From: Candidatus Gastranaerophilales bacterium
Lineage (GTDB): Bacteria > Cyanobacteriota > Vampirovibrionia > Gastranaerophilales > Gastranaerophilaceae
Direction of reading: 5' to 3'
Assembly (NCBI GenBank): GCA_944323945.1
Contig: CALUUL010000016.1
Coordinates: 1 to 34,604, forward strand
DNA: 34,604 nt
Shown in pieces: positions 17,301 to 24,444 of this stretch. The position numbers and the translations under genes are program-made. The notes below the pieces were generated by a model, which worked only from the letters and a program-made list of their open reading frames with translations, ran no database searches and was not told the origin of the DNA. Positions within the stretch are counted from its first letter, which is position 1. Every line of letters begins with the position of its first letter.

Positions 17301-17824
17301 AAATACAAGATGGTAAAGTTGTTGAAAATAAACCTGCTATAGTTGATATAAATGTAACTGCATATATTCCTGATGAGTGGGTTGGCTCAAAAGAACAGAA
17401 AATGATTGAATATAAAAGACTTGCAGATGTAAAATCCGAATCTGAACTGGAATTAATAAAATCGGAATGGAAAGATCGATTTTCAAAAATGTCAGAACCT
17501 GTCGAAAATTTAATAAAATTAGTGCAATTAAGATTATTGGCTACAAAAGCAGGTATAACTTTAATCAGAGAAACAGATTCTACAATTAGAATATATACAA
17601 ATTTTTCAAAGGGTGAATGGAATATAATTTCTTCAAAAGCGGATAGAAATATTACGAAATATATTAAGTATACTGTTGCTCCAAATACTTGTAAGGAAGG
17701 GAAAAGCATCTTATTATTAAACAGTAATTATATTAATTTCGAAGATTTGTTTAACATATTGTCTAATTTATTTTATCATATACTAAAGATAGGATATGAT
17801 TATAATCAAAATAATAAAGATTAG
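14366..17824 (+). CDS. mfd: transcription-repair coupling factor Mfd
   Basis: A 1152-residue DNA translocase that removes RNA polymerase stalled at lesions and recruits UvrA. The order is normal. A UvrB-like N-terminal region comes first (residues about 20-330, including KRKTLVADIGEFSIRGDIID). The CarD-like RNA-polymerase interaction domain starts near residue 474 (GDYIVHMVHGIGIFKGI). The RecG-like motor has Walker A GDVGFGKT near 621-628, DEEHKFG near 723, TMSATPIPRTL, and helicase motifs through QIRGRVGRTDR. A C-terminal TRCF domain ends the protein. No truncation is seen. The PPIase gene starts 23 bases after the stop, so mfd appears to lead the plus-strand cluster. Confidence 0.97.
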   Translation: MQEYIKKLKCKYSEEIAALLKKRVSFAMSGITNCSKLFILSDFLLKNNKKLVYVVETEQTALKYCNDLKKLFNIDALVFPYQDGSIYDSNSKNLYKYAKQINILNNEKSNNVIIVPQKALFEKFPDKDFFKINNIKIKVDDDINIEEIALKLVKIGYKRKTLVADIGEFSIRGDIIDIYPLSENPYRLELWGDTVTDIRIFDASNQRSISKQKEINIQPIYKFVLNNESYKKIEKIIDCNDENQVEVLEQIKCENYFEGIEYYESYFNDNLKVISQLTDGDFIFVFDDYTQFKSRYEQVDENLNKQYDENIKTKLTLPLKNKNHLPLKEFLTTVSTFQKVYFDNFISEEFDINIELTTELIPYFASGLEDIAKFIREKLKYNYKIITATDYKKRIEEIFTEYEIPYTYNIEEKNAVYITDNIVSAGSIIEDCKLIVITDKEFFNKRSKDITATRFNYRRENLDFIETLNDIKEGDYIVHMVHGIGIFKGISKQIIDNEEKDYLTLEYAHGDKLHIPAEQINMLCRYRGSGNVLPSLSKMGGNDWNNTKAKVKKAVEDVAQDLINLYAMRKISQGFAFEPDTVWQYEMEDSFGYTETPDQMKAISQTKEDMESDKPMDRLICGDVGFGKTEVAIRAIFKAVMSSKQAAIVVPTTILAMQHYQTISERFKPYPVKVELLSRFKSAKEQKEVIKKLILGEVDVVVGTHRLLQDDIQFKDLGLLVIDEEHKFGVAHKEKLKRMKKNIDILTMSATPIPRTLYMSLSGIKDMSVINTPPTNRLPVKTFVSEYKESIVKNAINYEIEREGQVFYLYNRVESIYEFAENLKKLLPNIRLAVAHGQMDKNQLEQIMMDFLNKEYDVLLCTTIIESGLDIPNANTMIIQDADKFGLAQLYQIRGRVGRTDRQAFCYCLYKQSKTLTQDAIKRLKYIKEFTTLGSGYQIAMRDIEIRGVGNVLGTKQHGQMVNVGFDTYCQLLEEAVLKIQDGKVVENKPAIVDINVTAYIPDEWVGSKEQKMIEYKRLADVKSESELELIKSEWKDRFSKMSEPVENLIKLVQLRLLATKAGITLIRETDSTIRIYTNFSKGEWNIISSKADRNITKYIKYTVAPNTCKEGKSILLLNSNYINFEDLFNILSNLFYHILKIGYDYNQNNKD

Positions 17825-17847
17825 TTAATCTAAGGAGAAAATATATT

Positions 17848-18990
17848 ATGAACAAATTAAAAGTAGCGGTATTTGCACTTCTTACAATGTTCGTCTTTAC
17901 AGGATGTTCTTTGAAGAAGAATGATAATGATTTAATTAAAATTAATAATACAGTAATTACGAAAAACGAATTTGATAAAGCATATGAATCTGTTACAACA
18001 AATAATATGTTTTCTCAAATGGGAATAGATATTAAAGAAGATCCTGATAATGTATTTGCTTTAATGATAAGAGAAAAAGTTATATCAGAACTAATCGTAA
18101 AAGCACTTTTAAATGAAGAAATGGAAAAAAACAAAATTACTGTTTCTAAAGAAGAACTTGAAAATGCAGAAAAAGAAATTATTGGTAAATTTGGTTCAAA
18201 AGATCAGTTTTTACAAGTGTTAAAAGTGAATGGTGTAACTTATGATAAGTTTAAAAAAGATATAGAAGAAGAAATAAAGTTAAAGAAATTTGTAGATTCA
18301 ATTGCAATGGTTTCAGTTGGTGAAAGTGAAGCAAAAAAGTACTACGATGAAAATTTGGATAAATTTAAATATCCAAAAAGAGTTAGAGCATCTCATATAT
18401 TAATAGCAGCAAATCCTGAACAAATTGCTGCAAAAATAAAAGAGGATAATAAAGATATTACAGAAGAAGAGTTAGCTGCTAAGTTAAGTGAAAAAATGAA
18501 TGAGCTTAAGAACAAAGCGGAAGCAATACAAGCTAAAGTAAAAAAGGTTCCATCAAGTTTTGCTAAAGTTGCTAAAGAAAATTCACAAGATACAGCAAGT
18601 GCTATCCGTGGTGGGGATTTAGGCTTTTTTGCGAAAGAAGAAATGGTTGAAGCATTTGCAAATAAGGCATTTTCTATGGCTCCAAATACAATAAGTGAGG
18701 TTGTTCAAACTCCTTATGGTTTCCATATTATTATGGTAACAGACAGAAGTGAAGCAGGTGTTTTATCTTTTGAACAAAGCAAAAAGGATATTATTAATTA
18801 TTTGGAAAGTTTAGATAAAGTAGATATTTTGAAAAATAAAATTGAAGCATTGCGAAAAGAAGCTAAAATTGAATATTATGATGAATCATACAATCCTGTA
18901 AATATCCAAAAGAAAATAAAAGAATCAGCAAAGTCCAACCCTGCAATGCAGCAGTTTGGCGAACAGAACCAAAAAACAAATAAAAAATAG
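17848..18990 (+). CDS. parvulin-type peptidyl-prolyl isomerase lipoprotein (PrsA/SurA-like)
   Basis: A 380-residue exported foldase. The N-terminus is a lipoprotein signal (MNKLKVAVFALLTMFVFTGC, lipobox Cys20), which anchors it in the membrane facing the periplasm. A SurA_N-like helical region follows (about 25-160). The parvulin domain begins at RASHILIAANPEQ (about 177) and ends at YGFHIIMVTDR (about 290), with GGDLGFF and FANKAFSM as hallmarks. A long Lys/Glu helical insertion (about 195-225) lengthens the parvulin loop. The tail is Lys/Asn/Gln-rich. AAGGAG lies 11 bases upstream. It is presumably co-transcribed with mfd and ahead of the lipid A genes, consistent with a role in outer-membrane protein folding. 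Confidence 0.93.
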   Translation: MNKLKVAVFALLTMFVFTGCSLKKNDNDLIKINNTVITKNEFDKAYESVTTNNMFSQMGIDIKEDPDNVFALMIREKVISELIVKALLNEEMEKNKITVSKEELENAEKEIIGKFGSKDQFLQVLKVNGVTYDKFKKDIEEEIKLKKFVDSIAMVSVGESEAKKYYDENLDKFKYPKRVRASHILIAANPEQIAAKIKEDNKDITEEELAAKLSEKMNELKNKAEAIQAKVKKVPSSFAKVAKENSQDTASAIRGGDLGFFAKEEMVEAFANKAFSMAPNTISEVVQTPYGFHIIMVTDRSEAGVLSFEQSKKDIINYLESLDKVDILKNKIEALRKEAKIEYYDESYNPVNIQKKIKESAKSNPAMQQFGEQNQKTNKK

Positions 18991-19053
18991 TTTAAATAAA
19001 AAGATATGGGGTGATATTGTTTAATATTGCCCTATTTTTTACGGAGAAGATTT

Positions 19054-19515
19054 ATGTTAGTGAAACAATCAGAATTACCTGAATTATTATCAAAATTAAG
19101 AAAAGAAAATAAAACTATAGTTACAACAAATGGTTGTTTTGATATCTTACATGTGGGTCATGTAAGATATTTAGAAAAAGCTAAAAGTTTTGGAGATGTA
19201 TTAATTGTTGCATTAAATTCCGATAAATCAGTAAAAAGTATAAAGGGAGATAGCCGTCCTATAAATAATGAGAATGATAGGGCAGAGGTCCTAAGTGCTT
19301 TAAGAAGTGTTGATTATGTTGTTCTTTTTGATGAAGATTCTCCAATTGATTTACTATTGAAAATTAAGCCCGATGTTCATACGAAAGGGGCTGATTATAC
19401 AATAGAAACACTTCCTGAAGCAAAAGAAATAATGGCTTCGGGTGGTAGAATAGAATTTATTTCCTTTGTAGAAGGAAAATCTACAACTTCGATTATCGAA
19501 AAAATGCGTAAATAA
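19054..19515 (+). CDS. ADP-heptose-type nucleotidyltransferase (HldE C-domain/RfaE2-like)
   Basis: A 153-residue cytidylyltransferase-fold enzyme. NGCFDILHVGHVRYL gives the HxGH nucleotide-binding motif (H33, H36), followed by VALNSDKSVKSIKG, and the C-terminal GKSTTSIIEKM matches the conserved TSTSKII element. Members join D-glycero-manno-heptose-1-phosphate to ADP for LPS core synthesis. It is a stand-alone nucleotidyltransferase, without the kinase domain of E. coli HldE. The start is ATG 19054, with GGAGAA 6 bases upstream, rather than the TTG at 19027. Its position directly ahead of lpxD supports an LPS role; a glycerol-3-phosphate cytidylyltransferase is the main alternative. Confidence 0.9.
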   Translation: MLVKQSELPELLSKLRKENKTIVTTNGCFDILHVGHVRYLEKAKSFGDVLIVALNSDKSVKSIKGDSRPINNENDRAEVLSALRSVDYVVLFDEDSPIDLLLKIKPDVHTKGADYTIETLPEAKEIMASGGRIEFISFVEGKSTTSIIEKMRK

Positions 19516-19528
19516 CAAATTATTTGTG
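19514..19528. repeat. near-palindrome AACAAATTATTTGTG, copy 1
   Basis: AACAAAT-T-ATTTGT followed by a T run. It overlaps the last bases of the RfaE2-like gene. The same 14 bases, with identical flanking AAT on the left, recur at 24391. It could be a weak terminator here. Confidence 0.3.
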
Positions 19529-19576
19529 TTTTTTTAATCAGAGTATTAAAATATATATACAATAGAAGGGATTATA

Positions 19577-20665
19577 ATGAGGGATATAGATAAAATGACG
19601 GAATATTCACTTGAAGAAATATCACAAATTGTTGGTGGTATCTTAACGAAAGTAGAAGATGTTAAAATATCAAGACTTGGTCCGCCTTTACTTGCAGATG
19701 AAAATACTTTAGCTTTAGCATTGAATGAAGATGAAATTGAAAATTTATCAAAAACAAAGGCAAAAGCAGCTCTGGTTCCTATTGGTGTAACATCTGAATT
19801 GATTTCAACAATAGAAGCTGAAAGGCCACGTCTTGCAATGATGAAATTATTGCATTTATTTTATATGCCTCCAGAGTCAACTCCTGGTATTCATCCTACA
19901 GCAACTGTTCATCCGACAGCCAAACTCGGTGAAAATGTTTCAATAGGTCCAAATGTAGTGATATCAAGAAATGTATCAATTGGTAAAAACTCTAAAATTC
20001 TTGCTAATGTATATGTTGGCAGAAGTGTTCAAATAGGAGAAAATTGTCTGTTCCATGCAGGATGTAATATTGGGGATAATGCAATTATAGGTAATAGAGT
20101 TATTTTACAGCACGGTGTAAGTATAGCGGCAGATGGTTTTAGTTTTGTAACTGAAAATCCTAATAATGTGGAAAATGCAAGAGAAGAAGGTAAAGTAAAA
20201 GAAGATAATACAGACCAAAAAATCTATAAAATACCATCTGTCGGTTCGGTGGTTATAGGTGATGATGTAGAAATTGGAGCAAATACTTGTATAGATAAAG
20301 GAACTATAGAAAATACAGTAATTGGTGAACAAACTAAAATAGATAATTTAGTTCAAATAGGTCATAACTGTAAAATTGGCAAGGGATGTATGATCGTATC
20401 TCAAGTCGGAATTGCGGGAAGCTGCAAAATCGGTGATCGTGTTGTAATAGCAGGTCAAGTAGGTATGGCAGATCATATTGAAATCGGAAGTGACACCATT
20501 ATAATGGCACAAGCAGGTGTAACAAGAAGTTTTCCGGAAAAACAAATTCTTATTGGTGCTCCGGCAATGCCAAGAAAAGATTTTATTAAACAAATGAAAA
20601 CAATGAAAAAAGCAGAAGATTTGGTTAATAAATTCAAACAGTATGAGCATCTTTTGAAGGATTAG
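19577..20665 (+). CDS. lpxD: UDP-3-O-acyl-glucosamine N-acyltransferase
   Basis: A 362-residue hexapeptide-repeat enzyme that adds the N-linked acyl chain in the third step of lipid A synthesis. The N-terminal uridine-binding domain (about 1-105) is followed by left-handed beta-helix repeats ([18 protein letters not shown] onward) with the catalytic His in [11 protein letters not shown], and a C-terminal helix ([18 protein letters not shown]). A lysine-rich insertion near residues 195-215 ([12 protein letters not shown]) is the usual loop in the helix. GAAGGG lies 6 bases before the ATG. lpxC starts 3 bases after the stop. Confidence 0.96.
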   Translation: MRDIDKMTEYSLEEISQIVGGILTKVEDVKISRLGPPLLADENTLALALNEDEIENLSKTKAKAALVPIGVTSELISTIEAERPRLAMMKLLHLFYMPPESTPGIHPTATVHPTAKLGENVSIGPNVVISRNVSIGKNSKILANVYVGRSVQIGENCLFHAGCNIGDNAIIGNRVILQHGVSIAADGFSFVTENPNNVENAREEGKVKEDNTDQKIYKIPSVGSVVIGDDVEIGANTCIDKGTIENTVIGEQTKIDNLVQIGHNCKIGKGCMIVSQVGIAGSCKIGDRVVIAGQVGMADHIEIGSDTIIMAQAGVTRSFPEKQILIGAPAMPRKDFIKQMKTMKKAEDLVNKFKQYEHLLKD

Positions 20666-20668
20666 TTA

Positions 20669-21475
20669 ATGTCGACAATAAAAAAAGAAGTAATTTTAAA
20701 ATCAGTTGCCCTAATGACAGGCGTTGAATCAGAGGCAAGAGTGTGTCCTTCTGATAAAAAAGGTTTACGTTTTCACTTTAATGGGAAAAGCATAGACGCA
20801 AATATAGATAATGTGGTATCAACTGAGCATTGTACTGTGATAGGTAATAATGAAATTAAAGTTATGTTGATAGAACATTTTATGGCTGCGTGTGCAATTT
20901 GTAAGATTGATTCATTAGATGTTTATTTATCTCATTATGAGTTACCAATTTTAGATGGTGGTTCTAAAAAGTGGGTAGATGCATTCAATAATGCTGGGAT
21001 TGAAAATCCTGACAATAAAAAATACATGGTGAAAGAGCCATTGAGCTATTTAAATGGGAAAACTCATTTGGTTGTATTACCATCTGAAAACCTTAATGTT
21101 ACTTATAGTGTAAATTTTAGACATAAAGACTTGTCAAACAGGTGGGTAGCTTTAAATATGGAAAAGTTACCAGAAATTATTGAAGCAAGAACATTTGGCT
21201 ATTTAAATGAACTTGAAATGCTTCAAAAAGCAGGTTACGCAAGAGGGGCAAGTATAGAAAATACATTAGGTCTTACTGAAGATGGTTATACTGCTGAGTT
21301 AAAATCAGAATATGAACCAATAAAACATAAAATACTTGATTTGATAGGAGATTTTTATTTAGCAGGTTTTAATATTTTGAACTCAAAAGCAGAGATAATA
21401 GTAAAAGAAGCAGGACACACTGTTCATACAATAGTTGCAAAAGATTTAAAAGATAAGTATATTACGGAGGAATAA
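20669..21475 (+). CDS. lpxC: UDP-3-O-acyl-N-acetylglucosamine deacetylase
   Basis: A 268-residue zinc deacetylase, the committed step of lipid A synthesis. The catalytic set is present: E69/H70 (MLIEHFMAAC), T175 (ARTFGYL), H220, K221, D224 and D228 (IKHKILDLIGDFYLAG) and H250 (AGHTVHT). Odd points are a length below the usual ~300 and a diverged N-terminal hallmark: the GxGLHSG motif reads SVALMTGVE here. Even so, all zinc and acid/base residues remain, so it should be active. The Shine-Dalgarno (GAAGGA) lies within the end of lpxD, and the stop codon shares its last A with the fabZ ATG (TAATG), which implies tight translational coupling. Confidence 0.92.
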   Translation: MSTIKKEVILKSVALMTGVESEARVCPSDKKGLRFHFNGKSIDANIDNVVSTEHCTVIGNNEIKVMLIEHFMAACAICKIDSLDVYLSHYELPILDGGSKKWVDAFNNAGIENPDNKKYMVKEPLSYLNGKTHLVVLPSENLNVTYSVNFRHKDLSNRWVALNMEKLPEIIEARTFGYLNELEMLQKAGYARGASIENTLGLTEDGYTAELKSEYEPIKHKILDLIGDFYLAGFNILNSKAEIIVKEAGHTVHTIVAKDLKDKYITEE

Positions 21476-21945
21476 TGGCAGAAGAGAAAGTATTGGCGAA
21501 TGATGAAGTAATAACTCTAGATATTAATCAAATAATGGAGTTAATTCCGCACAGATATCCTTTTATATTGGTAGACAGGGTTACAGAGTGTGTATTGGGT
21601 AAATATTGTAAAGGTTATAAAAATCTTACAATAAACGAAGAATTTTTCTGTGGTCATTTTCCCGGAGTTCCAGTAATGCCAGGAGTATTGCAACTTGAAG
21701 CAATGGCGCAAATGTCAGCAGGTGCATTAGCTCCATTGCCACAGTACAGAAACAAATTATTTTTGTATGCAGGAGTTGATGGTGTAAGATTCAGAAGACA
21801 AGTAGTTCCCGGAGATAGATTTGATATAGAAACAGAAGTAGTGAAAATAAAAGGACCATTAGTTAAAGTTCATGCAAAAGGTTCAGTTGATGGACACATA
21901 GCTGTTGAAGCAGATTTAATGTTTTCAGTAATAGATAAAAAATAA
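21475..21945 (+). CDS. fabZ: 3-hydroxyacyl-ACP dehydratase FabZ
   Basis: A 156-residue hot-dog-fold dehydratase that acts on 3-hydroxyacyl-ACP in fatty-acid synthesis and so competes with LpxA and LpxD for the same substrate. Catalytic H26 (LIPHRYPFILVDRV) and E74 (GVLQLEAMAQM) are present, along with the GHFPGVPVMPG loop. In Cyanobacteria and many proteobacteria fabZ sits between lpxC or lpxD and lpxA, exactly as here. It overlaps lpxC by one base and lies 18 bases from lpxA. Confidence 0.96.
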   Translation: MAEEKVLANDEVITLDINQIMELIPHRYPFILVDRVTECVLGKYCKGYKNLTINEEFFCGHFPGVPVMPGVLQLEAMAQMSAGALAPLPQYRNKLFLYAGVDGVRFRRQVVPGDRFDIETEVVKIKGPLVKVHAKGSVDGHIAVEADLMFSVIDKK

Positions 21946-21963
21946 AAAGTCAGGAGATGAAAT

Positions 21964-22767
21964 ATGGCTATTCATAAAACCGCAATAATTGCAGATAATG
22001 CAGTAATTCCTGCAAGTTGTGAAATCGGACCTAATGTAGTAATAGGTGAAGATGTTGTATTAGGTGAAAATGTTAAAATAATGGCAAATGCGTATTTAGA
22101 GTGCTGTGAAATTGGTGATGGTACTTTAATATCTCCATTTGCAAGTTTGGGTACAGCTCCTCAAGATTTAAGCTATAAAGGTCAAAAGACAAAGGCAGTA
22201 ATCGGCAAAAACTGTATAATAAAAGAATATGTAACTATAAATCGTGGTGCCGGCGAAGATGGTGCTGTAACAAAAGTTGGTGATAAATGTTTGTTAATGA
22301 CATCGTCTCATGTTGCTCATAATTGCGTGGTAGAAGATGAAGCAATATTTGCAAATTTAGCAACAATAGGTGGTCATGTACATGTTGGGAAAGGTGCTTT
22401 TTTAGGAGGTATGACTGTATTCCATCAAAATATCAGAATAGGTGAATATGTAATAATTTCAGGTTTTTCTGCAGCTAGAATGGATATTCCTCCATTTGCT
22501 AAAGCTGCAAGTGCTCCGGCTATTTTACATGGTCCAAACGTCGTAGGTTTAAAAAGAAGAGGTTTCTCTAAAGAGGAGATAGAACATATTCGTGATGCAT
22601 ATAAACATATTCAAGCAAGAACAACAACTTTGACAAATGTTGTTAAGGAATTAGAAGAAAAATATCCAAATGATAAAAATGTTTTAAGAATTACAGAATT
22701 TATAAAAACATCAAAAAGAGGAATCTATTTAGGACGTTTAAATGCACTTGCAAATGACGAGGTATAG
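21964..22767 (+). CDS. lpxA: UDP-N-acetylglucosamine acyltransferase
   Basis: A 267-residue left-handed beta-helix acyltransferase, the first step of lipid A synthesis. Hexapeptide repeats run from about residue 3 to 185. The catalytic histidine is H119 in SSHVAHNCVVED, matching E. coli H125. ISGFSAARMDIPPFAKAA and NVVGLKRRGFSKEEI are family signatures, and the C-terminal helices are complete. AGGAG lies ahead of the ATG. lpxB, which often follows, is replaced by an aminopeptidase gene 2 bases downstream. Confidence 0.96.
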   Translation: MAIHKTAIIADNAVIPASCEIGPNVVIGEDVVLGENVKIMANAYLECCEIGDGTLISPFASLGTAPQDLSYKGQKTKAVIGKNCIIKEYVTINRGAGEDGAVTKVGDKCLLMTSSHVAHNCVVEDEAIFANLATIGGHVHVGKGAFLGGMTVFHQNIRIGEYVIISGFSAARMDIPPFAKAASAPAILHGPNVVGLKRRGFSKEEIEHIRDAYKHIQARTTTLTNVVKELEEKYPNDKNVLRITEFIKTSKRGIYLGRLNALANDEV

Positions 22768-22769
22768 CA

Positions 22770-23873
22770 ATGAATAAATTATGGGAAAAATATGCGAAGG
22801 TTCTTGTTGATTATTCCGTTAAAGTTCAAAAGGGTGAACTTACCATAATAAGAACAGATTCATACCTTTCGCAACCTTTAGTAAAAGAAATCTACAAACA
22901 AGTTCTTTTAAAAGGAGCATATCCCGTTGTTAGAATGGGGGTAGAAGGTTTAAATGAGGTCTATATTAAAAATGCAACTGATGAACAGCTTGAATATATT
23001 GATCCAATGACCGAAATTGAGTATGAACAAGCAAAAAATCTTATATCTATTGGTGCTCCATTAAATCTAAAAAATATGGCAAGATTAGATTCTAAAAAAC
23101 TTGCAAAACGTTCAAGTGTAATGAAGCATTTGTCTGAAAAAATGTTAAAACGTGCTGCAGCAGGTGAACTTAATTGGGTTATTGCTGATTTCCCTACTAA
23201 TGCATTAGCTCAAGAAGCAAAGATGTCTTTAGAAGAATATACTGAATTTTTGATAAAATCTTGTTATTTACATGAAGAGGATCCTGTCTCTAAATGGATT
23301 GAAATTGGTGATAAACAGGAAAAAATAGTTGATTATCTCAATAAGAAATCAAAAATTAGAATTGTTGGAGATAAAACTGATATAACATTTAATCTAAAAG
23401 GAAGAATATGGAAGAGTTGTGCTGGAGAGTATAATTTCCCGGATGGTGAAGTATATACTTCACCTGTTGAGGATAGTGCTAGTGGTCAAATCTATTTTGA
23501 TTTTCCTCAGTTGTACCGTGGAAATGAAGCACAGAAAGTTCTTTTAACCTTGAAAAATGGTAAAGTTGTTGAGGCAAAAGCCGAAAAAGGCGAGGACTTT
23601 TTGAATAATATGCTTGATATGGATGAAGGTTCAAGATTTATCGGTGAAATAGCAATTGGTACTAATGATATGATTCAGGATGTAACCGGCAATATTTTAT
23701 TTGATGAAAAAATAGGTGGTTCAATCCATATGGCAGTTGGTGCTTCATACCCTGATACAGGTGGTAAGAATGTTTCAGGTTTGCATTGGGATTTGATTAA
23801 AAATATGAAAAATGGTGGTCAAATTTATGCAGATGATGAACTTATTTATGAAAACGGAAAATTTTTAATATAA
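22770..23873 (+). CDS. M29 family aminopeptidase
   Basis: A 367-residue cytoplasmic metallo-aminopeptidase of the M29 (AmpS/PepS/aminopeptidase T) family. Metal-binding elements are seen at NFPDGEVYTSPVEDSASG (about residues 223-241), FIGEIAIGTN (about 290) and the GSIHMAVGASYPDTGG plus GLHWDLI region (about 322-345). The length is slightly short of the usual ~400-410. It follows lpxA by 2 bases and ends the plus-strand cluster at a bidirectional terminator. There is no evident functional link to lipid A; it is probably a housekeeping passenger. Confidence 0.93.
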   Translation: MNKLWEKYAKVLVDYSVKVQKGELTIIRTDSYLSQPLVKEIYKQVLLKGAYPVVRMGVEGLNEVYIKNATDEQLEYIDPMTEIEYEQAKNLISIGAPLNLKNMARLDSKKLAKRSSVMKHLSEKMLKRAAAGELNWVIADFPTNALAQEAKMSLEEYTEFLIKSCYLHEEDPVSKWIEIGDKQEKIVDYLNKKSKIRIVGDKTDITFNLKGRIWKSCAGEYNFPDGEVYTSPVEDSASGQIYFDFPQLYRGNEAQKVLLTLKNGKVVEAKAEKGEDFLNNMLDMDEGSRFIGEIAIGTNDMIQDVTGNILFDEKIGGSIHMAVGASYPDTGGKNVSGLHWDLIKNMKNGGQIYADDELIYENGKFLI

Positions 23874-23880
23874 AGAATTT

Positions 23881-23909
23881 AAAGAGGATGAATTTTCATC
23901 CTCTTTTTT
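23881..23909. terminator. bidirectional terminator after the lpx cluster
   Basis: An 11-bp stem AAAGAGGATGA with TCATCCTCTTT and a 4-base loop, then TTT. It ends the plus-strand operon and also lies at the stop of the convergent minus-strand gene. Confidence 0.88.
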
Positions 23910-24327
23910 ATTCTTTGTTATTTTTTACGATATTTGCTGGAATTTCAAATATTTTAATTTTTTCATCTGTATCTTTAATTCTTTGTATGTATTTTAGATC
24001 TTTTTCTCCATCTGTAATAATTGCAACGGCAGGTTTTTTTCCTGTCTTTTTAGAATAATACAAGGATTGCCCTATGCTTTCTGCCCATTTCTTTGCATAA
24101 TCAAATTCAATAGCATATTCATCAGTTAGGCAATCAACTCTTGTTTTATCTGCTAAGACGTATTCTTTTATTCCTGGGCAGTACATATTTACATAATCTT
24201 TCTCTGTTAATTTTTTATTTGAGTTTACCTTAATTGCATTATCTAAGACATTATCATTATCAATTATTGATATGATTATTCCAATAAAACAAATTAAATA
24301 AATGATTAATCGTATAATTTTTTTCAT
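23908..24327 (-). CDS. membrane-anchored protein with PD-(D/E)XK-like nuclease motif
   Basis: A 139-residue protein with one N-terminal hydrophobic segment (about 5-22: a signal peptide or anchor) and a compact C-terminal domain. The domain reads TRVDCLTDEYAIEFDYAKKW, followed by AESIGQSLYYSKKTGKKPA and a beta strand VAIIT. The D65...E74-x-D76...K79/K80 order with IGQSLYY recalls restriction-endonuclease-like (PD-(D/E)XK) folds, in which a conserved Q and Y follow the active site. Catalysis is unproven; the ExD rather than ExK spacing is unusual. If active, it would act outside the cytoplasm, for example on imported or environmental DNA (comEC is also in this window). It is a single gene, divergent from the GH77 gene. 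Confidence 0.65.
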   Translation of the reverse strand: MKKIIRLIIYLICFIGIIISIIDNDNVLDNAIKVNSNKKLTEKDYVNMYCPGIKEYVLADKTRVDCLTDEYAIEFDYAKKWAESIGQSLYYSKKTGKKPAVAIITDGEKDLKYIQRIKDTDEKIKIFEIPANIVKNNKE

Positions 24328-24390
24328 ATTAAAGACCGTTATTTTAAAACTTAAATATATTTTTAAATTGTAAATAATTTCTATAAAAAT

Positions 24391-24405
24391 AACAAATTAT
24401 TTGTT
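24391..24405. repeat. palindrome AACAAATTATTTGTT, copy 2
   Basis: A perfect 7-bp inverted repeat around a central T, in the intergenic space between the nuclease-like gene and the GH77 gene, 40 bases before the latter's ATG. It shares 17 bases with the copy at 19514. Possible operator, or chance. Confidence 0.3.
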
Positions 24406-24444
24406 TAGTATTTTTACATTATTGAAATCAGTAAGAGGGAATTT

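Noticed and set aside
17275..17709. Minus-strand open frame inside the end of mfd
   Set aside because: It lies fully within the conserved Mfd C-terminal domain and has no Shine-Dalgarno.
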